Part shown: positions 1 through 9,256 of the stretch, in pieces | Numbering within the stretch: position 1 is the first letter of the stretch | Layout: every line of letters starts with the position of its first letter | Origin: Halobacillus kuroshimensis DSM 18393 | GTDB taxonomy: Bacteria; Bacillota; Bacilli; Bacillales; Halobacillaceae | Reading direction: 5' to 3' | Length of the DNA: 64,000 bases | Assembly: GCF_000425705.1 (NCBI RefSeq) | Contig: NZ_AUDY01000012.1 | Coordinates: forward strand, 177,073 to 241,072 | The notes under the pieces: generated by a model | Seen by the model: the letters and a program-made list of their open reading frames with translations, nothing else | Databases searched by the model: none | What the model was told of the DNA's origin: nothing | Translations under genes and position numbers: made by a program

Positions 1-1
1 C

Positions 2-1150
2 CTCTATACGGCGGGGATTACCTTTTTTTCTCTTGGAGCTTTGCTGGGTGTGTTTTCTACAAATATGGTGACACTTATTTTTGCACGAATTCTTCAAGCC
101 ATAGGCGCTTCATCAATCCCCTCCTTATCTTTTATTATTCCCGCTCGTTTTTTTCCTGAGGAGCGAGGGAGAATGTTTGGTTATCTTGCTTCCACTATAG
201 CTTTTGCATCGGGAATCGGGCCTTTGGTAGGAGGCGTTATCGGGGGTGTCTTTCATTGGAGGTATATTTTTCTGGTCTCGGTCATTCCTATTCTTTTCAT
301 TCCTCTCTTTAGAAAATGGCTTCCTTATGAACTGAAAAAAGAAGGCAGAGTAGACATTGTGGGAGCTGTCCTTGTAGGGATAGTGGTGACGGGCCTTTTA
401 TTTTTCATCACAAATTCCAACTGGATATTACTGGTGACCGCATTTGCCTGTTTCCCTATACTGGTCAGCAGAATGAAGAGGATAGACCAACCCTTTATTG
501 ATCCTGCGATTTTAACGATCAGACCTTATGCATTAATCATGCTGGTCAGCTTCACTACGACAACCATTATTATGGGGATAACGTTCCTTATTCCACTCAT
601 GTTGAGGGATCTTTACGGGTTATCCACCTTATCTATTGGACTGGTCCTTTTCCCCGGTGCCTTTATCTCAGGCATTCTGGGAAAATGGACAGGGGAAATG
701 ATCAGTCATAGAGGTGGGGCGCCGGTGTTTAAGCTTGGCATTCTGATCATGGTCCTTGGTACCTTTTTACTGTGTATAACATCAGGGAACGGAATAGTCC
801 TCTTATCATTTGGGTTGTTTACAGCTTATCTAAGTTTTCCTCTTCTTCAAAGTTCAACAGCAGACTTGATCAGCACTTATCTCTCCGAAGAGCAGAATGG
901 AACAGGGTTTGGTTTGTTTCATTTATCAAATTTTTTAGCTGGAGCCTTCAGCAGTGCGTTATTCGGGAGGCTGCTTCAGGCTGAATATGTAAGTTTTCAA
1001 CGCAATCCCTTCTCCGCAACAGGGGAAGGTTTAATTTATAGTCAATTGTTTTTGGGTTGTATGATTCTTGCGTTATGTTCTTATTATACTTTCAAAACAA
1101 AGCTGCAAAAAGAAAAGACCATACCTGGACGATCATCTCACAGTTTATGA
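2..1150 (+). CDS. MFS drug-type efflux transporter, 5' truncated by window edge
   Basis: The frame is open from base 2 with no start codon, so the N-terminal helices lie outside the window. What remains is about 382 residues of strongly hydrophobic protein. It starts in a helix and continues into the conserved MFS segment of R-I-L-Q-A-I-G-A and the loop with P-E-E-R-G-R-M-F-G after the second visible helix. The pattern and length resemble the 14-helix DHA2/TetA(L)-like H+ antiporters of Gram-positive bacteria. Substrate cannot be told from sequence. The TTG at 41 is an internal Leu codon and not a credible start. No clear terminator is seen in the 268 bases before the next gene. Confidence 0.85.
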   Translation, partial: LYTAGITFFSLGALLGVFSTNMVTLIFARILQAIGASSIPSLSFIIPARFFPEERGRMFGYLASTIAFASGIGPLVGGVIGGVFHWRYIFLVSVIPILFIPLFRKWLPYELKKEGRVDIVGAVLVGIVVTGLLFFITNSNWILLVTAFACFPILVSRMKRIDQPFIDPAILTIRPYALIMLVSFTTTTIIMGITFLIPLMLRDLYGLSTLSIGLVLFPGAFISGILGKWTGEMISHRGGAPVFKLGILIMVLGTFLLCITSGNGIVLLSFGLFTAYLSFPLLQSSTADLISTYLSEEQNGTGFGLFHLSNFLAGAFSSALFGRLLQAEYVSFQRNPFSATGEGLIYSQLFLGCMILALCSYYTFKTKLQKEKTIPGRSSHSL

Positions 1151-1418
1151 ATGGAAAAGGCATCCATTCGTTTTGGAATAAACCGGACAGGTTATAAGAA
1201 GAATAAGGAAGGAATGAAAAATTTTCCGGGTATGCTCGTCCGAATCGTCACGGATTGAGGCGGTTTTTCTTACATTATTCGTGTGGGGAATTTTTAGATT
1301 ATCGTGACTTTTCCATCTATAAAGCGTTATCATAGAGATAACGAGTATATCTTAACAGAAAAGCGGCTGCATCCGGCGGTGGTTTTTCTGCAAAATCATA
1401 GTTATAAGGATGGTAAAC

Positions 1419-2918
1419 ATGAGCAACAGAGCAATCGAAACAGACGTGATCTTGATTGGCGCTGGAATCATGAGCGCGACACTTGGGTCGCTGCTCCACG
1501 AGCTTGCCCCGGACTGGAAGGTGACCGTGTTTGAAAAGCTCGGCCGCACAGGTGAGGAAAGCTCAAACGAATGGAATAACGCAGGCACTGGACACGCCGC
1601 CCTTTGTGAATTGAATTACACAAGCGAAAAGCCGGACGGCTCGATTGATATGACGAAAGCCGTAAAAATCAATGAACAGTTTCAAGTTTCCAAGCAGTTC
1701 TGGTCCTATCTCGTGAACAACCGCCGTATAGAAAAGCCGGAGGACTTCATCCGGCCGCTTCCGCACATGAGTCTCGTATACGGAATCGAGAACATCAAGT
1801 TTTTGAAAAAACGCCATGAAACGATGGAGCAGAACCCACTTTTCAAAGATATGAAGTTTTCTGATGATCCGGAAACCTTGAAAAAATGGATGCCGTTGAT
1901 TATGCAGGAGCGCACGTCGGAAGAGCCTGCAGCCGCAACGAAAGTTGATGCCGGTACGGATGTGAATTTCGGCGCCCTCACACGCAAAATGTTCGACCAC
2001 CTGGAGCATCAGAACGTAACGATGAACTACAACCACAGCGTCGAAAACCTCGAGCAGACGAGCGGGGGGACGTGGAGTGTGAAGGTAAAAAATGCCAACG
2101 GGGAGACAACCCGCTATTTAACGAAGTTCGTCTTCATCGGAGGAGGAGGAGGCAGTCTCCATCTGCTTCAGAAATCCGGCATTCCAGAAGGCAAAGGTAT
2201 CGGAGGTTTTCCTGTCAGTGGACAGTTCCTCGTCTGCAACAAACCGGAGGTCGCAGAAAAGCACCACGCCAAAGTGTACGGCAAAGCACCGGTCGGGGCA
2301 CCGCCGATGAGTGTGCCGCACCTTGATACCCGCTACATCGGTGATAAGAAGACCCTTCTTTTCGGACCGTTCGCCGGTTTTTCACCGAAATTCCTGAAAA
2401 CGGGCTCCAATATGGACCTGCTGACATCGGTCAATGCCAATAACGTCATGACGATGCTGGCTGCCGGTATGAAGGAAATGGCCTTGACGAAGTATTTGAT
2501 CCAGCAGGTGCTCCAGTCCAAGGAGCAGCGGATGGAAGCATTGAGGGAATTCGTTCCCGATGCGAAAAGTGAAGACTGGGAGCTTGTCGTTGCCGGTCAG
2601 CGCGTGCAGGTGATCAAGGATACCGAGGATGGCGGCAAAGGAACGCTTCAGTTCGGTACAGAAGTCGTCAGTTCCGCCGATGGAACCGTCGCCTGCCTGC
2701 TTGGTGCATCCCCGGGGGCATCCACCGCTGTCCATGTCATGATTGACGTGCTGCAGCGCTGCTTCCCGGACCAGTTCGCCCAGTGGGAGCCGAAGCTGAA
2801 GGAAATGATTCCGAGCTACGGCACATCCCTTCAAAACGACCCGTCTCTCGTTGAGAAAATCCATGCCGAGACAGGCGAAGCGCTCGGACTGACGGAAAAA
2901 AAGCTCGTACTGAATTGA
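1419..2918 (+). CDS. mqo: malate:quinone oxidoreductase
   Basis: 499-residue FAD-dependent malate:quinone oxidoreductase, which oxidises L-malate to oxaloacetate and passes electrons to the membrane quinone pool, bypassing NAD-dependent malate dehydrogenase. The N-terminal dinucleotide-binding stretch ([13 protein letters not shown]) is followed by the Mqo-typical [11 protein letters not shown] segment near residue 50, and the C-terminal part carries [11 protein letters not shown]. Length fits the family. ATG at 1419 is preferred over ATG at 1410 because AAGGA at 1406-1410 is then at normal spacing. Monocistronic, closed by the hairpin at 2955-2989. Confidence 0.95.
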   Translation: MSNRAIETDVILIGAGIMSATLGSLLHELAPDWKVTVFEKLGRTGEESSNEWNNAGTGHAALCELNYTSEKPDGSIDMTKAVKINEQFQVSKQFWSYLVNNRRIEKPEDFIRPLPHMSLVYGIENIKFLKKRHETMEQNPLFKDMKFSDDPETLKKWMPLIMQERTSEEPAAATKVDAGTDVNFGALTRKMFDHLEHQNVTMNYNHSVENLEQTSGGTWSVKVKNANGETTRYLTKFVFIGGGGGSLHLLQKSGIPEGKGIGGFPVSGQFLVCNKPEVAEKHHAKVYGKAPVGAPPMSVPHLDTRYIGDKKTLLFGPFAGFSPKFLKTGSNMDLLTSVNANNVMTMLAAGMKEMALTKYLIQQVLQSKEQRMEALREFVPDAKSEDWELVVAGQRVQVIKDTEDGGKGTLQFGTEVVSSADGTVACLLGASPGASTAVHVMIDVLQRCFPDQFAQWEPKLKEMIPSYGTSLQNDPSLVEKIHAETGEALGLTEKKLVLN

Positions 2919-2954
2919 GAAGAGGTGACCGCCTCAGCAGTTGAATAAAAACGA

Positions 2955-2989
2955 AAGCCCTTCATCTTTTTCGGATGAAGGGCTTTTTT
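2955..2989 (+). terminator. Rho-independent terminator after mqo
   Basis: A 12-bp perfect stem (2955-2966 with 2974-2985) with a 7-base loop runs into a T-tract. It separates mqo from the amide cluster. Confidence 0.9.
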
Positions 2990-3061
2990 GTATGTAGAAA
3001 AGTCACTTTTATTGTAAAAATATCAGAATACTTTTACAATTTTAGAAAAGGAGGAGATCAT

Positions 3062-4357
3062 GTGGAAGCGAAACAGACGGTGTATGTGAATACCTTTACA
3101 GACGGAGTGCTGGATCCCGGTAAAGCTATGGAATATAAAGTGAAGGACGGCGGACATATTATCGCCAATACAACACCGGGGTGCTGGGGGCCGATGATTA
3201 CGCCCGCCCTAAAGGGCGGGCATGAAGTGACGAAGCCTGTGTATGTCGAAGGGGCTGAGGTGGGGGACGCCGTTGTCATTCATATCCAATCGATAGAAGT
3301 GACGTCAATCGCCACAGCCTCCGGCAATGATCAGCCGGTGGAAGGAAGGTTCACAGGCGACCCCTTCGTCGATGGCCGATGCCCGAGCTGCGGAACGAAA
3401 AATCCGGATACGTATATCGAAGGAATCGGCCAGCAGGCGGTCCGCTGTCAAGTTTGTGGAGAAGACGTCACCCCCTTTGTATTTACGAATGCGTACACGA
3501 TTGCTTTTGATGAACAGAAAGGACTCGGACTCACGCTCCACCGGGAAGCCGCTGAAAAAGTGGCCCGCGATGCCAAGGGTTACATGCGGACACCAGAGGA
3601 ATCCATCCAAAACCCGGTCGTGACGTTCGCTCCCCATGATCTCATCGGGGCCGTGGCCCGTCTGCGTCCATTTTTAGGACAGCTTGGAACTACACCTTCC
3701 CGGCCGATTCCGGATTCTCACAATGCCGGTGACTTTGGACAATTTTTGATTGATGCCCCGCACGATTTCGGCTTAACGGCTGAAGAACTCGAGGAGAGGA
3801 CAGACGGACATATGGACATCAATCGTGTCCGTGAAGGGGCTGTCATCATCTGCCCCGTAAAGGTCGAAGGTGGAGGTGTGTATGTGGGGGATATGCATGC
3901 GATGCAGGGCAACGGCGAAATTGCCGGCCACACGACAGATGTTTCCGGTATCGTCAGCTTGAAGGTCGATGTGTTGAAAGGTGTAAATCTGGAGGGTCCG
4001 GTGCTGCTTCCGGTGGAGGAAGACCTGCCTTACCTCGCGAAGCCTTTCACAGAAAAAGAAAAACAGCAGGCTATGAAGTTAGCTGAAAAATGGCAGGTGG
4101 AACAGCTGGAGGACTCCTACCCAGTTTCCTTCATCGGGACAGGGGCGGATTTGAATGAAGCGACGACGAATGGCATGGAGCGGGCAGCCAGGGCTTTTGG
4201 GATCGATGTTCCTGAAGTGATGAACCGCTCCACGATTACCGGCTCGGTCGATATCGGCCGGCACCCTGGTGTGGTCACGGTGACGTTTCTTGCACCGGCC
4301 CATTACCTGGAAAAAATAAAACTGGAGAGGCTTGTAAGGGATTATTACAAGCTTTAA
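3062..4357 (+). CDS. acetamidase/formamidase family protein
   Basis: 431-residue member of the FmdA/AmdA family, which hydrolyses short aliphatic amides to the acid plus ammonia in the cytoplasm. Support is the overall family pattern, including G-D-A-V-V-I-H-I, a Y-V-G-D-M-H-A-M-Q-G-N-G-E motif near residue 280, and the length. The start is GTG 3062, which has AAAAGGAGG just upstream; the longer upstream reading runs back into the mqo terminator. Unusual: two CxxC pairs (C107/C110 and C129/C132) form a zinc-ribbon-like insert around residues 105-135. The formamidase and FmdB-like genes downstream suggest one amide-nitrogen unit, but this protein is clearly divergent from its neighbour, so substrate is open. 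Confidence 0.88.
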   Translation: MEAKQTVYVNTFTDGVLDPGKAMEYKVKDGGHIIANTTPGCWGPMITPALKGGHEVTKPVYVEGAEVGDAVVIHIQSIEVTSIATASGNDQPVEGRFTGDPFVDGRCPSCGTKNPDTYIEGIGQQAVRCQVCGEDVTPFVFTNAYTIAFDEQKGLGLTLHREAAEKVARDAKGYMRTPEESIQNPVVTFAPHDLIGAVARLRPFLGQLGTTPSRPIPDSHNAGDFGQFLIDAPHDFGLTAEELEERTDGHMDINRVREGAVIICPVKVEGGGVYVGDMHAMQGNGEIAGHTTDVSGIVSLKVDVLKGVNLEGPVLLPVEEDLPYLAKPFTEKEKQQAMKLAEKWQVEQLEDSYPVSFIGTGADLNEATTNGMERAARAFGIDVPEVMNRSTITGSVDIGRHPGVVTVTFLAPAHYLEKIKLERLVRDYYKL

Positions 4358-4450
4358 AGCAGATCAACAGGTCATTTGTTACAAAATCTTCCGTTTAACT
4401 TTCCTGGAGCAGGGGAAGAGGTGTAATAATTTGTGGTATAGGGGAGGTGT

Positions 4451-4513
4451 ATGTCCTATTTCCGGAAGTCACTGGCGCTCGAACCGATCTATGAAGAGAG
4501 GATGAGTCGATGA
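4451..4513 (+). CDS. possible 20-codon leader ORF coupled to fmdA
   Basis: ATG at 4451 sits behind a very good ribosome binding site (GGGGAGGTGT). The frame runs 20 codons and its TGA overlaps the ATG of the formamidase gene (ATGA at 4510-4513). This arrangement is typical of translational coupling. The peptide is basic and has no recognisable domain. It could be a leader peptide, or the start of a decayed gene. Seen in sequence; function is inference. Confidence 0.45.
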   Translation: MSYFRKSLALEPIYEERMSR

Positions 4514-5688
4514 CGAAACAGATCTTTCAAGTCGATTTGAACAAGCGTATGGATGAACAGGACGTTGTAGGACATAATCGCTGGCACCCGGATATTCCCG
4601 CTGTCTTTTCCGTCAATCCCGGAGAATCGTTCCGTATGGAATGCCTCGACTGGACGGACGGACAGATTAAGAACAATGATGACCCTTCAGATATCAGGGA
4701 CGTCCATCTCGACCGGGTGCATGTACTTAGTGGGCCGGTCCACGTCAATAGCGTGGAGCCGGGAGATTTATTAGTCGTCGATATTCTCGATATCGGCACG
4801 TTTTCCTCCCATGAGTGGGGCTTTAACGGGATTTTTGCCAAGGAAAACGGCGGCAGCTTTTTGACGGATCACTATCCGGAAGCCGCTAAGTCAATCTGGG
4901 ATTTTGAAGGGATTTACGCCACCTCCCGCCACGTACCGAACGTCAAATTTGCCGGCATCATCCACCCGGGGCTGATCGGTGTAGCCCCGTCTCAGGAGAT
5001 GCTGGATGAATGGAACAGAAGAGAAGAGGAGCTTGTCAGCCAGGATCCGGACCGCGTTCCTCCGCTCGCCAACCTGCCGACTAAGGAGAATGCCGTTGCA
5101 GGCAGTCTGAAGGGAGCCGATTTTGACCGTGTGGCCAGGGAAGGGGCACGGACAGTTCCCCCGCGTGAAAACGGAGGAAACTGCGACATTAAAAACCTCT
5201 CTAAGGGTTCGAAAATCTATTTTCCTGTCTTTGTGGACGGGGCAAAGCTGTCTGTTGGTGATCTGCACTTCTCTCAGGGAGACGGAGAAATCACCTTCTG
5301 CGGCGGAATAGAGATGCCTGGATGGATCGATTTGAAGGTCGAAGTTATTAAGGACGGCATGAACAAATACCAGATTAAGAGAAATCCGGCGTTCCGCCCC
5401 GGTCCCGTGATGCCACACTATAACGAATTCCTCGTCTTTGAGGGCGTGTCCGTCAACGAGTTTTCCGGGAAGCAGACGTATTTGGACGCCAATACGGCTT
5501 ATCGCAATGCCTGCTTGAACGCTATCGAGTTTTTGAAAACATTCGGATTCACGGGTGAACAGGCTTACATGCTGCTTGGAACGGCACCTGTGCAGGGGCA
5601 TCTGGCCGGCGTCGTCGATATACCGAACTCCTGCTGTACACTTGCCCTGCCGAAGGAAATTTTCACAAAAGATATTCTGCCGAAGTAG
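4510..5688 (+). CDS. fmdA: formamidase (FmdA type)
   Basis: 392-residue formamidase of the Methylophilus FmdA type: formamide plus water gives formate and ammonia. Recognised from its N-terminal block (H-N-R-W-H-P-D-I-P), G-D-L-L-V-V-D-I-L-D, the E-W-G-F-N-G-I-F segment, G-G-N-C-D-I-K and the V-G-D-L-H-F-S-Q-G-D-G-E-I motif that corresponds to the motif in the upstream paralogue, and from the expected length. The ATG overlaps the stop of the 20-codon ORF at 4451. The FmdB-like zinc-ribbon gene follows 12 bases later, so the genes are probably co-transcribed. No amide transporter lies beside it, unlike many fmd/ami clusters. Confidence 0.93.
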   Translation: MTKQIFQVDLNKRMDEQDVVGHNRWHPDIPAVFSVNPGESFRMECLDWTDGQIKNNDDPSDIRDVHLDRVHVLSGPVHVNSVEPGDLLVVDILDIGTFSSHEWGFNGIFAKENGGSFLTDHYPEAAKSIWDFEGIYATSRHVPNVKFAGIIHPGLIGVAPSQEMLDEWNRREEELVSQDPDRVPPLANLPTKENAVAGSLKGADFDRVAREGARTVPPRENGGNCDIKNLSKGSKIYFPVFVDGAKLSVGDLHFSQGDGEITFCGGIEMPGWIDLKVEVIKDGMNKYQIKRNPAFRPGPVMPHYNEFLVFEGVSVNEFSGKQTYLDANTAYRNACLNAIEFLKTFGFTGEQAYMLLGTAPVQGHLAGVVDIPNSCCTLALPKEIFTKDILPK

Positions 5689-5700
5689 AGGAGCGGATGC

Positions 5701-5973
5701 ATGTTGGCCCATTTTTCTTTTTTATGTGAAGCGTGCGGAGAATTCACAATCTGGATGACCGGCATGAAGGAAAGCAGGAGGGAGGCCTCCTGTCCGGATT
5801 GTCAGGGCGTTTCGAAGCGGGTCTTCAAGCCGCCGATGACGTCCAGGATGGACAGCCGCGTCAAGCAGCGGATCGAAAACGGCATGGAGCCGCGGACCGT
5901 AAGGCGTGAGGATCTTCCAGCTTCGCGCCCGCAGCGCCAAACAACAGCCCGGCCGTGGCAGGCTGGTCATTAA
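5701..5973 (+). CDS. FmdB-like zinc-ribbon protein
   Basis: 90-residue protein whose first 40 residues hold two CxxC knuckles (C-E-A-C near residue 10 and C-P-D-C near 33), the arrangement of the FmdB-type putative regulatory zinc ribbon that accompanies formamidase genes. The C-terminal half is basic, with a K-Q-R-I-E-N-G-M-E-P-R-T segment. GAGGAG at 5688-5693 serves the ATG at 5701. Last gene of the amide unit. The role of FmdB proteins is not well defined; the assignment rests on the zinc ribbon plus the location. Confidence 0.8.
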   Translation: MLAHFSFLCEACGEFTIWMTGMKESRREASCPDCQGVSKRVFKPPMTSRMDSRVKQRIENGMEPRTVRREDLPASRPQRQTTARPWQAGH

Positions 5974-5975
5974 GT

Positions 5976-6013
5976 CAAAAAAGCAGCTGGACGCTTTCCG
6001 TCGGCTGCTTTTT
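5976..6013. terminator. bidirectional terminator between fmdB-like and CxxC genes
   Basis: Imperfect hairpin (AGCAGC...GGACG with CGTC.GGCTGCT) flanked by A-tract and T-tract, lying between two convergent genes. Confidence 0.75.
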
Positions 6014-6069
6014 CAGGCTTTCCTTCTTCGGAATCCTTCCCATGGGGAGGGTTCTTTCCATGCCCTTGC

Positions 6070-6357
6070 TTAAGTCAGAAACGGAGTCAATAGAGAGAGG
6101 GAGATGAATCCCGCGGCGGCTCCGAATCCGTAAAACGATCCGGGCAGCCCGAATGTGATTTTCAAGATTACGAGGACGATAGGAAGAAAAATGAAGAGCA
6201 GAAAAACGGAATCGTCCAGTCTCACGTATTGTTCAAAAGCGCAGTGGGGACAGGCAGCCTTTCTCTCCTGCAGCAGGAGTGGCTGCTGTCTGAACGCTGC
6301 ACGAAAGCTCCATCGCTGCTTACACTGGATGCAGGTCGTCACGGTGTTCTCCTCCAT
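6070..6357 (-). CDS. small membrane protein with CxxC-20-CxxC zinc ribbon
   Basis: 95 residues. The N-terminus has C-I-Q-C (about residues 9-12) and C-P-H-C about 22 residues later; two hydrophobic helices follow (about 50-70 and 75-93). This is the layout of the Bacillaceae cxxc_20_cxxc family of unknown function. A ribosome binding site resembling AGGATGGTGA precedes the ATG on the minus strand. It converges with the FmdB-like gene and shares its terminator. No function can be assigned. Confidence 0.75.
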   Translation of the reverse strand: MEENTVTTCIQCKQRWSFRAAFRQQPLLLQERKAACPHCAFEQYVRLDDSVFLLFIFLPIVLVILKITFGLPGSFYGFGAAAGFISLSLLTPFLT

Positions 6358-6482
6358 TTCACCATCCTTTTTTTATCTATACCTCTTCCGCCTCAAGTGG
6401 AAACCTTTGCTCTTGAAGGTTTGTTTGAAATAAGATAGGAACGGATATAGAAATATAGTCTTCTAAAGGAGGAATCTTCATT

Positions 6483-7469
6483 ATGAAAACGTTGGAAAAC
6501 GCATTAAAACATAGAGTAGGTCTTGGAACCGCGCCACTTGGGAACATGTTCCGCAATGTCCCGGAGGAAGAAGCACGGGAAACGATTCAGACTGCCTGGA
6601 ATCAGGGTGTGCGCTATTTTGATACAGCACCTTTTTACGGCGCGGGTCTGGCGGAAAGCCGTCTTGGGGATGTCTTGTCCCAATATGACCGTGATGAGTA
6701 CGTGATAAGTACGAAGGTCGGCCGCTACATGACGCAGGAGGAAGAAGACAAAGATGGGTTGTTTGCGCATGGGCGTAACAACAAAGTCATCACGGACTAT
6801 TCCGCAGAGGCAACGAGAAAATCGATTGAACAGAGCCTGGAACGTCTGAAGACGGACCGCCTCGATATCGTCTATGTGCACGATTTATCACCGGACTTTC
6901 ACGGGGACGAATGGATTTCCAAGTTCGAAGAAGCGCGCACAGGAGCTTTCCGTGTGCTGTCCGAGATGCGTGAAAAAGGTATCATTAAAGGCTGGGGCCT
7001 TGGCGTGAATACGACCGAGCCGATCGAGATTGCGATGGAGCTTGAGGAAAACCGTCCGGACATCAACCTGTCAGCCATCCAGTATACCCTTCTTCAGCAC
7101 GATCGTGCGCTTGAGCGTATGATGAAGACGGCGGAGGAAAAAGGCATTGATATCGTCGTCGGCGGCCCTTACAACTCCGGTGCCTTGTTCGGCGGGGACC
7201 ACTTTAACTATGAAAAAGCGGGCGCTGACATCATCGGTCGTGTGAATCAGTTGAAGGAAATCGGTGATAAGCATGGCGTTCATCTGAAAGCGGCGGCCCT
7301 GCAGTTTTCTACCGCCCATCCGGCTGTGAAATCCGTCATTCCCGGGTCCACACGTCCGGAACGTATTAAAGAGGATCTTGATATGATCCAGCGCGACATT
7401 CCAGAAGCATTCTGGCAGGAACTCGTGGAGCGCGGCTTCATTTCTCCACAGGCACCACTGCCTAATTAA
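6483..7469 (+). CDS. aldo/keto reductase (D-threo-aldose 1-dehydrogenase-like)
   Basis: 328-residue NAD(P)-dependent oxidoreductase with the aldo/keto reductase barrel. The catalytic tetrad is visible: D47 and Y52 in F-D-T-A-P-F-Y-G, K78 in S-T-K-V-G, H133 in V-Y-V-H-D. The G-L-G-T-A-P-L-G-N start and the G-G-P-Y-N-S-G segment resemble the subgroup of L-fucose/D-threo-aldose 1-dehydrogenases, so sugar aldehyde oxidation is possible but not proven. Start ATG 6483 follows AAAGGAGGAA. Monocistronic. Confidence 0.9.
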   Translation: MKTLENALKHRVGLGTAPLGNMFRNVPEEEARETIQTAWNQGVRYFDTAPFYGAGLAESRLGDVLSQYDRDEYVISTKVGRYMTQEEEDKDGLFAHGRNNKVITDYSAEATRKSIEQSLERLKTDRLDIVYVHDLSPDFHGDEWISKFEEARTGAFRVLSEMREKGIIKGWGLGVNTTEPIEIAMELEENRPDINLSAIQYTLLQHDRALERMMKTAEEKGIDIVVGGPYNSGALFGGDHFNYEKAGADIIGRVNQLKEIGDKHGVHLKAAALQFSTAHPAVKSVIPGSTRPERIKEDLDMIQRDIPEAFWQELVERGFISPQAPLPN

Positions 7470-7508
7470 ACGAAAAGGGACCATGATGTTCTTTTCGGAA
7501 CTAAAAAA

Positions 7509-7567
7509 AGCTGTCGCTATTTTTATCGACAGCCTTGGGAAACCGCATCGGCGGTTTCCTTTTTTTA
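7509..7567. terminator. two tandem hairpins between AKR and LysR genes
   Basis: First hairpin 7509-7534 (AGCTGTCG with CGACAGC). Second 7538-7560 (GGAAACCG with CGGTTTCC) followed by a T-tract to 7567. The genes on either side converge. Confidence 0.85.
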
Positions 7568-7585
7568 TTGGAAGAAAGAAAATAA

Positions 7586-8467
7586 TTACATTTTTTCAAC
7601 CTCAGTAATCTTCGACATAACAGTGTTCAAAAAGGCTTCGACGGCTGGAGACAGCCATTTCTTGTTTCGAATCAGCATATGGGAATACAGAGGTGAAAAG
7701 GATTCCTCATGGGCGACTTTTTTCACCCGGCCGTTTTTGATTTCCTGCTGAACCGTCCGACTGGGAAGAGCTGCAAAGCCGAGGCCGCTCATCACCATCT
7801 GTTTGATGGCTTCAATGCTCCATAATTCCATCGTGGGAAACTCCAGACCCTGTTTCATCAGATGCTTCTCATACATCATCCGGTAACTGCATCCCTTCTC
7901 ATTGGTTAGATAAACAGGCTTCATCTGCTTTATTTCACTAAAGTGATCCGGGCCGTCGGGATGGGTGACAAGCACAATGTCCTCCAGCCCTAAAGAATAA
8001 TGGAGGCATTTCTCCTGCTGGAAATCCGGGTAAATCATGAAAGCAATATCTACGCGGCCGCTGAGAACATCACTCTGGTTTTCGCCGCATGTGCCGTTGG
8101 TGACGACAAGCTTCACCTCCGGATACTGGAGCGAGTAGTCCTGAAGGATGGGACCGAGCATGGAAATGGTCAGCGATTCCGGGGCCGCTATGGTCAAGGT
8201 GCCGCTCATCTTTTTGCTGTGCTTCATATTCCGGATTTGATCACGGGTGGAGAGCAGGTCTTCGGCAAGTGGGATCAGCTCCCGGCCCAGCGGAGTCAGC
8301 TGAAGCTTTCGTTCAACGTACGTGAACAACGGACCACCGATTTCGCTTTCAAGTGCCTGGATGTGTGCGGTAAGAGTGGATTGTGTATAGCCGAGGTTCA
8401 CGGCGGCTCCGGTATAACTGCCTGTTTCCAATATCGCTTGAAAAGTGACGAGATGCCTGATTTCCAT
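7586..8467 (-). CDS. LysR-family transcriptional regulator
   Basis: 293 residues. The N-terminal winged HTH (about residues 3-60, with G-S-Y-T-G-A-A-V-N-L-G-Y-T-Q-S-T-L-T) is followed by a LysR substrate-binding domain. I chose ATG 8467 (M-E-I-R-H-L) because it has GGAAGGAG upstream; the longer reading to 8542 adds 25 residues outside the family pattern. Transcribed away from the LysE-family exporter gene starting 118 bases away, the classic layout of a LysR regulator controlling a divergent exporter. Ligand unknown. Confidence 0.92.
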   Translation of the reverse strand: MEIRHLVTFQAILETGSYTGAAVNLGYTQSTLTAHIQALESEIGGPLFTYVERKLQLTPLGRELIPLAEDLLSTRDQIRNMKHSKKMSGTLTIAAPESLTISMLGPILQDYSLQYPEVKLVVTNGTCGENQSDVLSGRVDIAFMIYPDFQQEKCLHYSLGLEDIVLVTHPDGPDHFSEIKQMKPVYLTNEKGCSYRMMYEKHLMKQGLEFPTMELWSIEAIKQMVMSGLGFAALPSRTVQQEIKNGRVKKVAHEESFSPLYSHMLIRNKKWLSPAVEAFLNTVMSKITEVEKM

Positions 8468-8584
8468 GACAGACTCCTTCCTGTTATCGAAAAAAATGAT
8501 CGTGGATTCTTTTATTTCAATTTTATTTATAACTATTCTCACTCTACAATAGAATCATCTGCACGTAAATCAAGGAGTGAGTTT

Positions 8585-9163
8585 ATGAATATAGCTGCCT
8601 TTTTATCTTATATCATCATTACATCGGTGACGCCCGGACCGAGTAATTTATTGATGATGAATGAGGCACGTCGATACGGGTTTAAAGGAGCCTGGAAGTT
8701 TAATAGTGGGATCTTAACAGGTTTTGCGCTGCTTGGGATCGTCAGCGGGTTGTTTACCGCTGGTCTCTATCAGTGGATTCCAGTCATTGAGCCGTACTTC
8801 AAAGCGGCCGGCGCTCTCTATCTTTTCTATTTAGCCTGGAAGATCGGATTTCCTAAAGCCGGCAGCAGTCAAGCGTCAGAGCTGGAGTCCTCCTTCTATA
8901 CAGGACTTCTTTTTCAATTGATTAATGTGAAAAGCATTCTGTTCTTCCTGACGGTGATGAGTGTATTCATTATGCCGGCTGCACAGTCTGTATCCATAAT
9001 GATCTTCTATATTGCCGTCACGATTGTCCTGGGGTGGACAGCACTGCTGCTTTGGTCGATGTTTGGCTCCTTGTTAAAAAATGTCTGGCACCGCTATGAC
9101 CGGATTTTCCGGGTCGTGATGGCGACTTTACTCATCTACGCGGCTTCAGCTATTCTTTTTTAG
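8585..9163 (+). CDS. LysE/RhtB-family amino-acid exporter
   Basis: 192-residue membrane protein with about six helices. The opening S-V-T-P-G-P-S-N-L-L-M-M-N motif is characteristic of the LysE/RhtB translocators that export amino acids or derivatives. ATG 8585 follows AAGGAGTGAG. A longer in-frame reading from base 8000 is the antisense of the LysR gene and is rejected. Probably controlled by the divergent LysR regulator. Substrate cannot be predicted. Confidence 0.92.
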   Translation: MNIAAFLSYIIITSVTPGPSNLLMMNEARRYGFKGAWKFNSGILTGFALLGIVSGLFTAGLYQWIPVIEPYFKAAGALYLFYLAWKIGFPKAGSSQASELESSFYTGLLFQLINVKSILFFLTVMSVFIMPAAQSVSIMIFYIAVTIVLGWTALLLWSMFGSLLKNVWHRYDRIFRVVMATLLIYAASAILF

Positions 9164-9210
9164 TGAATCGTGTAAAATTGATAATCACCTGTTTTGAAAC
9201 GAATCATTAA

Positions 9211-9246
9211 AAAAATCCCGCATCCAATAAAGGATGCGGGATTTTT
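9211..9246. terminator. bidirectional terminator between lysE-like gene and ahpF
   Basis: A 15-bp perfect stem (9211-9225 with 9232-9246) with A5/T5 at its base, so it can serve both converging genes. Confidence 0.93.
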
Positions 9247-9256
9247 TATAGAAAGA

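Noticed and set aside
4891..5712. 273-codon minus-strand ORF
   Set aside because: Antisense shadow of the formamidase gene.
8000..8584. Extended N-terminus of the LysE-type exporter
   Set aside because: The extra sequence is antisense to the LysR gene; a proper ribosome binding site serves ATG 8585.
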